A stretch of DNA of 36,344 nt from Pseudomonadota bacterium (lineage in GTDB: Bacteria; Pseudomonadota; Gammaproteobacteria; Steroidobacterales; Steroidobacteraceae), in assembly GCA_021790795.1 (NCBI GenBank), contig JAJYFU010000019.1:1-36344 (forward strand), given 5' to 3'. Both the position numbers and the translations under genes were made by a program. Positions 35,759 through 36,344 of the stretch are shown here, one piece after another; the stretch's first letter is position 1, and each line of letters opens with the position of its first letter. The notes below the pieces were generated by a model, which had not been told where the DNA came from, did no database searches, and was given only the letters and a program-made list of their open reading frames with translations.

Positions 35759-36344
35759 TCAGCGTGCCAACCAGCGCAGAGCGGGCCGACCAAGAAAGTC
35801 GTCGACCGCGATGCCGTCGCCGCCGACGAGCAGTGTACGCGTCACTTTGAACGCTGCCGCAAAGCTCGCCGTTCCGGGATGCGCCTGCGGCGCGCGACCG
35901 CTTTTGACTTCAATGGCTGTCAGCGTGGAGTGGGCTTTCACGATGAAATCGACTTCCTGACCGCGCTCGCGCCAGTAGTAAAGCTGGCATTCGCCGGCGG
36001 CCGCGGCATTTGCCAGGTGAGCGCCGACCGCCGACTCGATGAGTCGCCCGCGAAATTCCCGATCTGAGCGCGCCTCCTCCGGGCTGACTCCGGCAGTCAC
36101 GGTCATCAGCGCGGTATTGAGGACCTGCAGCTTCGGGCTCGACCCCCGGCTGCGCGCCGCATCACCGGCGTACTTCTGCAGGCCACAGACCATGCCGGCA
36201 CCGGCCAGCAGATCGGGGTAGTGAGCCAGCGTCGTCGTATTGCCCGCATCCTGCAGTTGCCCGAGCATCTTCGTGTACGAGAGGATCTGGCCGGAATACC
36301 GGCACGCCAGCTCGAACAGGCGGCGCAGCAGCGCCGGCTTGTCC
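35759..36344 (-). CDS. AAA/DUF4143 ATPase, C-terminal part, cut by window edge
   Basis: About 194 codons are visible and the frame stays open to the right edge (…ALLRRLFELACRYSGQILSYTKMLG), so the ORF track's ATG at 36268 is internal. Typical DUF4143 blocks are LLAGAGMVCGLQKY, KLQVLNTALMTV, GRLIESAVGAHL, the nuclease-like YYWRERGQEVDFIV and AIEVKSG, then LVGGDGI near the end. The ED...EVKSG arrangement resembles restriction-type nuclease folds. These proteins pair this region with an N-terminal AAA ATPase, which would lie outside the window. They are common in accessory DNA and have been linked to toxin-antitoxin and defence contexts, but their role is unclear. Confidence 0.85.
   Translation of the reverse strand, partial: DKPALLRRLFELACRYSGQILSYTKMLGQLQDAGNTTTLAHYPDLLAGAGMVCGLQKYAGDAARSRGSSPKLQVLNTALMTVTAGVSPEEARSDREFRGRLIESAVGAHLANAAAAGECQLYYWRERGQEVDFIVKAHSTLTAIEVKSGRAPQAHPGTASFAAAFKVTRTLLVGGDGIAVDDFLGRPALRWLAR

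Noticed and set aside
35563-35960. Plus-strand ORFs of 95 and 111 aa between the helicase remnant and DUF4143 gene
   Set aside because: They overlap each other in different frames, partly oppose the DUF4143 gene, and show no recognisable motif.
1-36344. CRISPR arrays, tRNA or rRNA genes, insertion sequences
   Set aside because: I saw no regularly spaced repeats, tRNA-like cloverleaf, rRNA segment or transposase in the window.

Overview
The window is high-GC, densely coded proteobacterial DNA. An aa3-type cytochrome oxidase cluster, a bioB-F-H-C-D operon that uses the BioC/BioH route, and the neighbourhood PP2C-rph-rdgB-gmk-rpoZ-spoT-ridA-recG beside yicC all point to a gammaproteobacterium. 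A large TonB-dependent receptor of the Xanthomonas/Caulobacter type next to tryptophan-halogenase-like flavoproteins suggests something near Xanthomonadales, Nevskiales or Steroidobacterales. That placement is inference; no rRNA is present to settle it.

Region 1 (1-12075) is a carbohydrate-utilisation locus of the TonB-receptor type. It holds a secreted GH31 glycosidase cut by the left edge and absent from the ORF track, two flavin-dependent halogenases arranged tail to tail, a 985-aa TonB-dependent receptor, a GH13 alpha-glucosidase, a LacI-family repressor and a small unknown protein. Four copies of one near-palindrome (CCGCATACGTATTCA or its complement, with a central CG) lie in the two divergent promoter regions and were seen nowhere else. 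I read them as operators of the adjacent LacI protein, which would make the whole block one local regulon for alpha-glucoside capture and hydrolysis. The role of the two halogenases in it is unknown.

Region 2 (11990-18285) is respiratory: ctaB, surf1, a DUF2909 gene on the opposite strand, coxC, a small assembly-type membrane protein, coxA, coxB and a DUF2244 gene. The copper chaperone cox11/ctaG and heme A synthase ctaA, common members of such clusters, are missing here.

Region 3 (18470-23592) is a biotin operon, bioB-F-H-C-D, with genes overlapping by 4 to 20 bases and an inverted repeat over a TTGACA box before bioB. dgkA lies upstream. Region 4 (23938-25355) has a ClC-type chloride/proton exchanger and a tiny zinc-ribbon ORF.

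Region 5 (25423-34240) is one long minus-strand run: a PP2C phosphatase, rph, a single ORF fusing RdgB to guanylate kinase, rpoZ, spoT, ridA, recG and ubiA. It links nucleotide-pool cleaning, GMP phosphorylation and (p)ppGpp metabolism. yicC is divergent from it. Region 6 (35182-36344) looks accessory: a frameshifted, truncated N-terminus of a large DEAD/DEAH helicase of the kind found in defence loci, and the C-terminal part of an AAA/DUF4143 ATPase running off the right edge.

The most notable points are the RdgB-Gmk fusion, the halogenase pair under a shared LacI operator set, the two cross-complementary hairpins between the receptor and a halogenase, and the helicase remnant.
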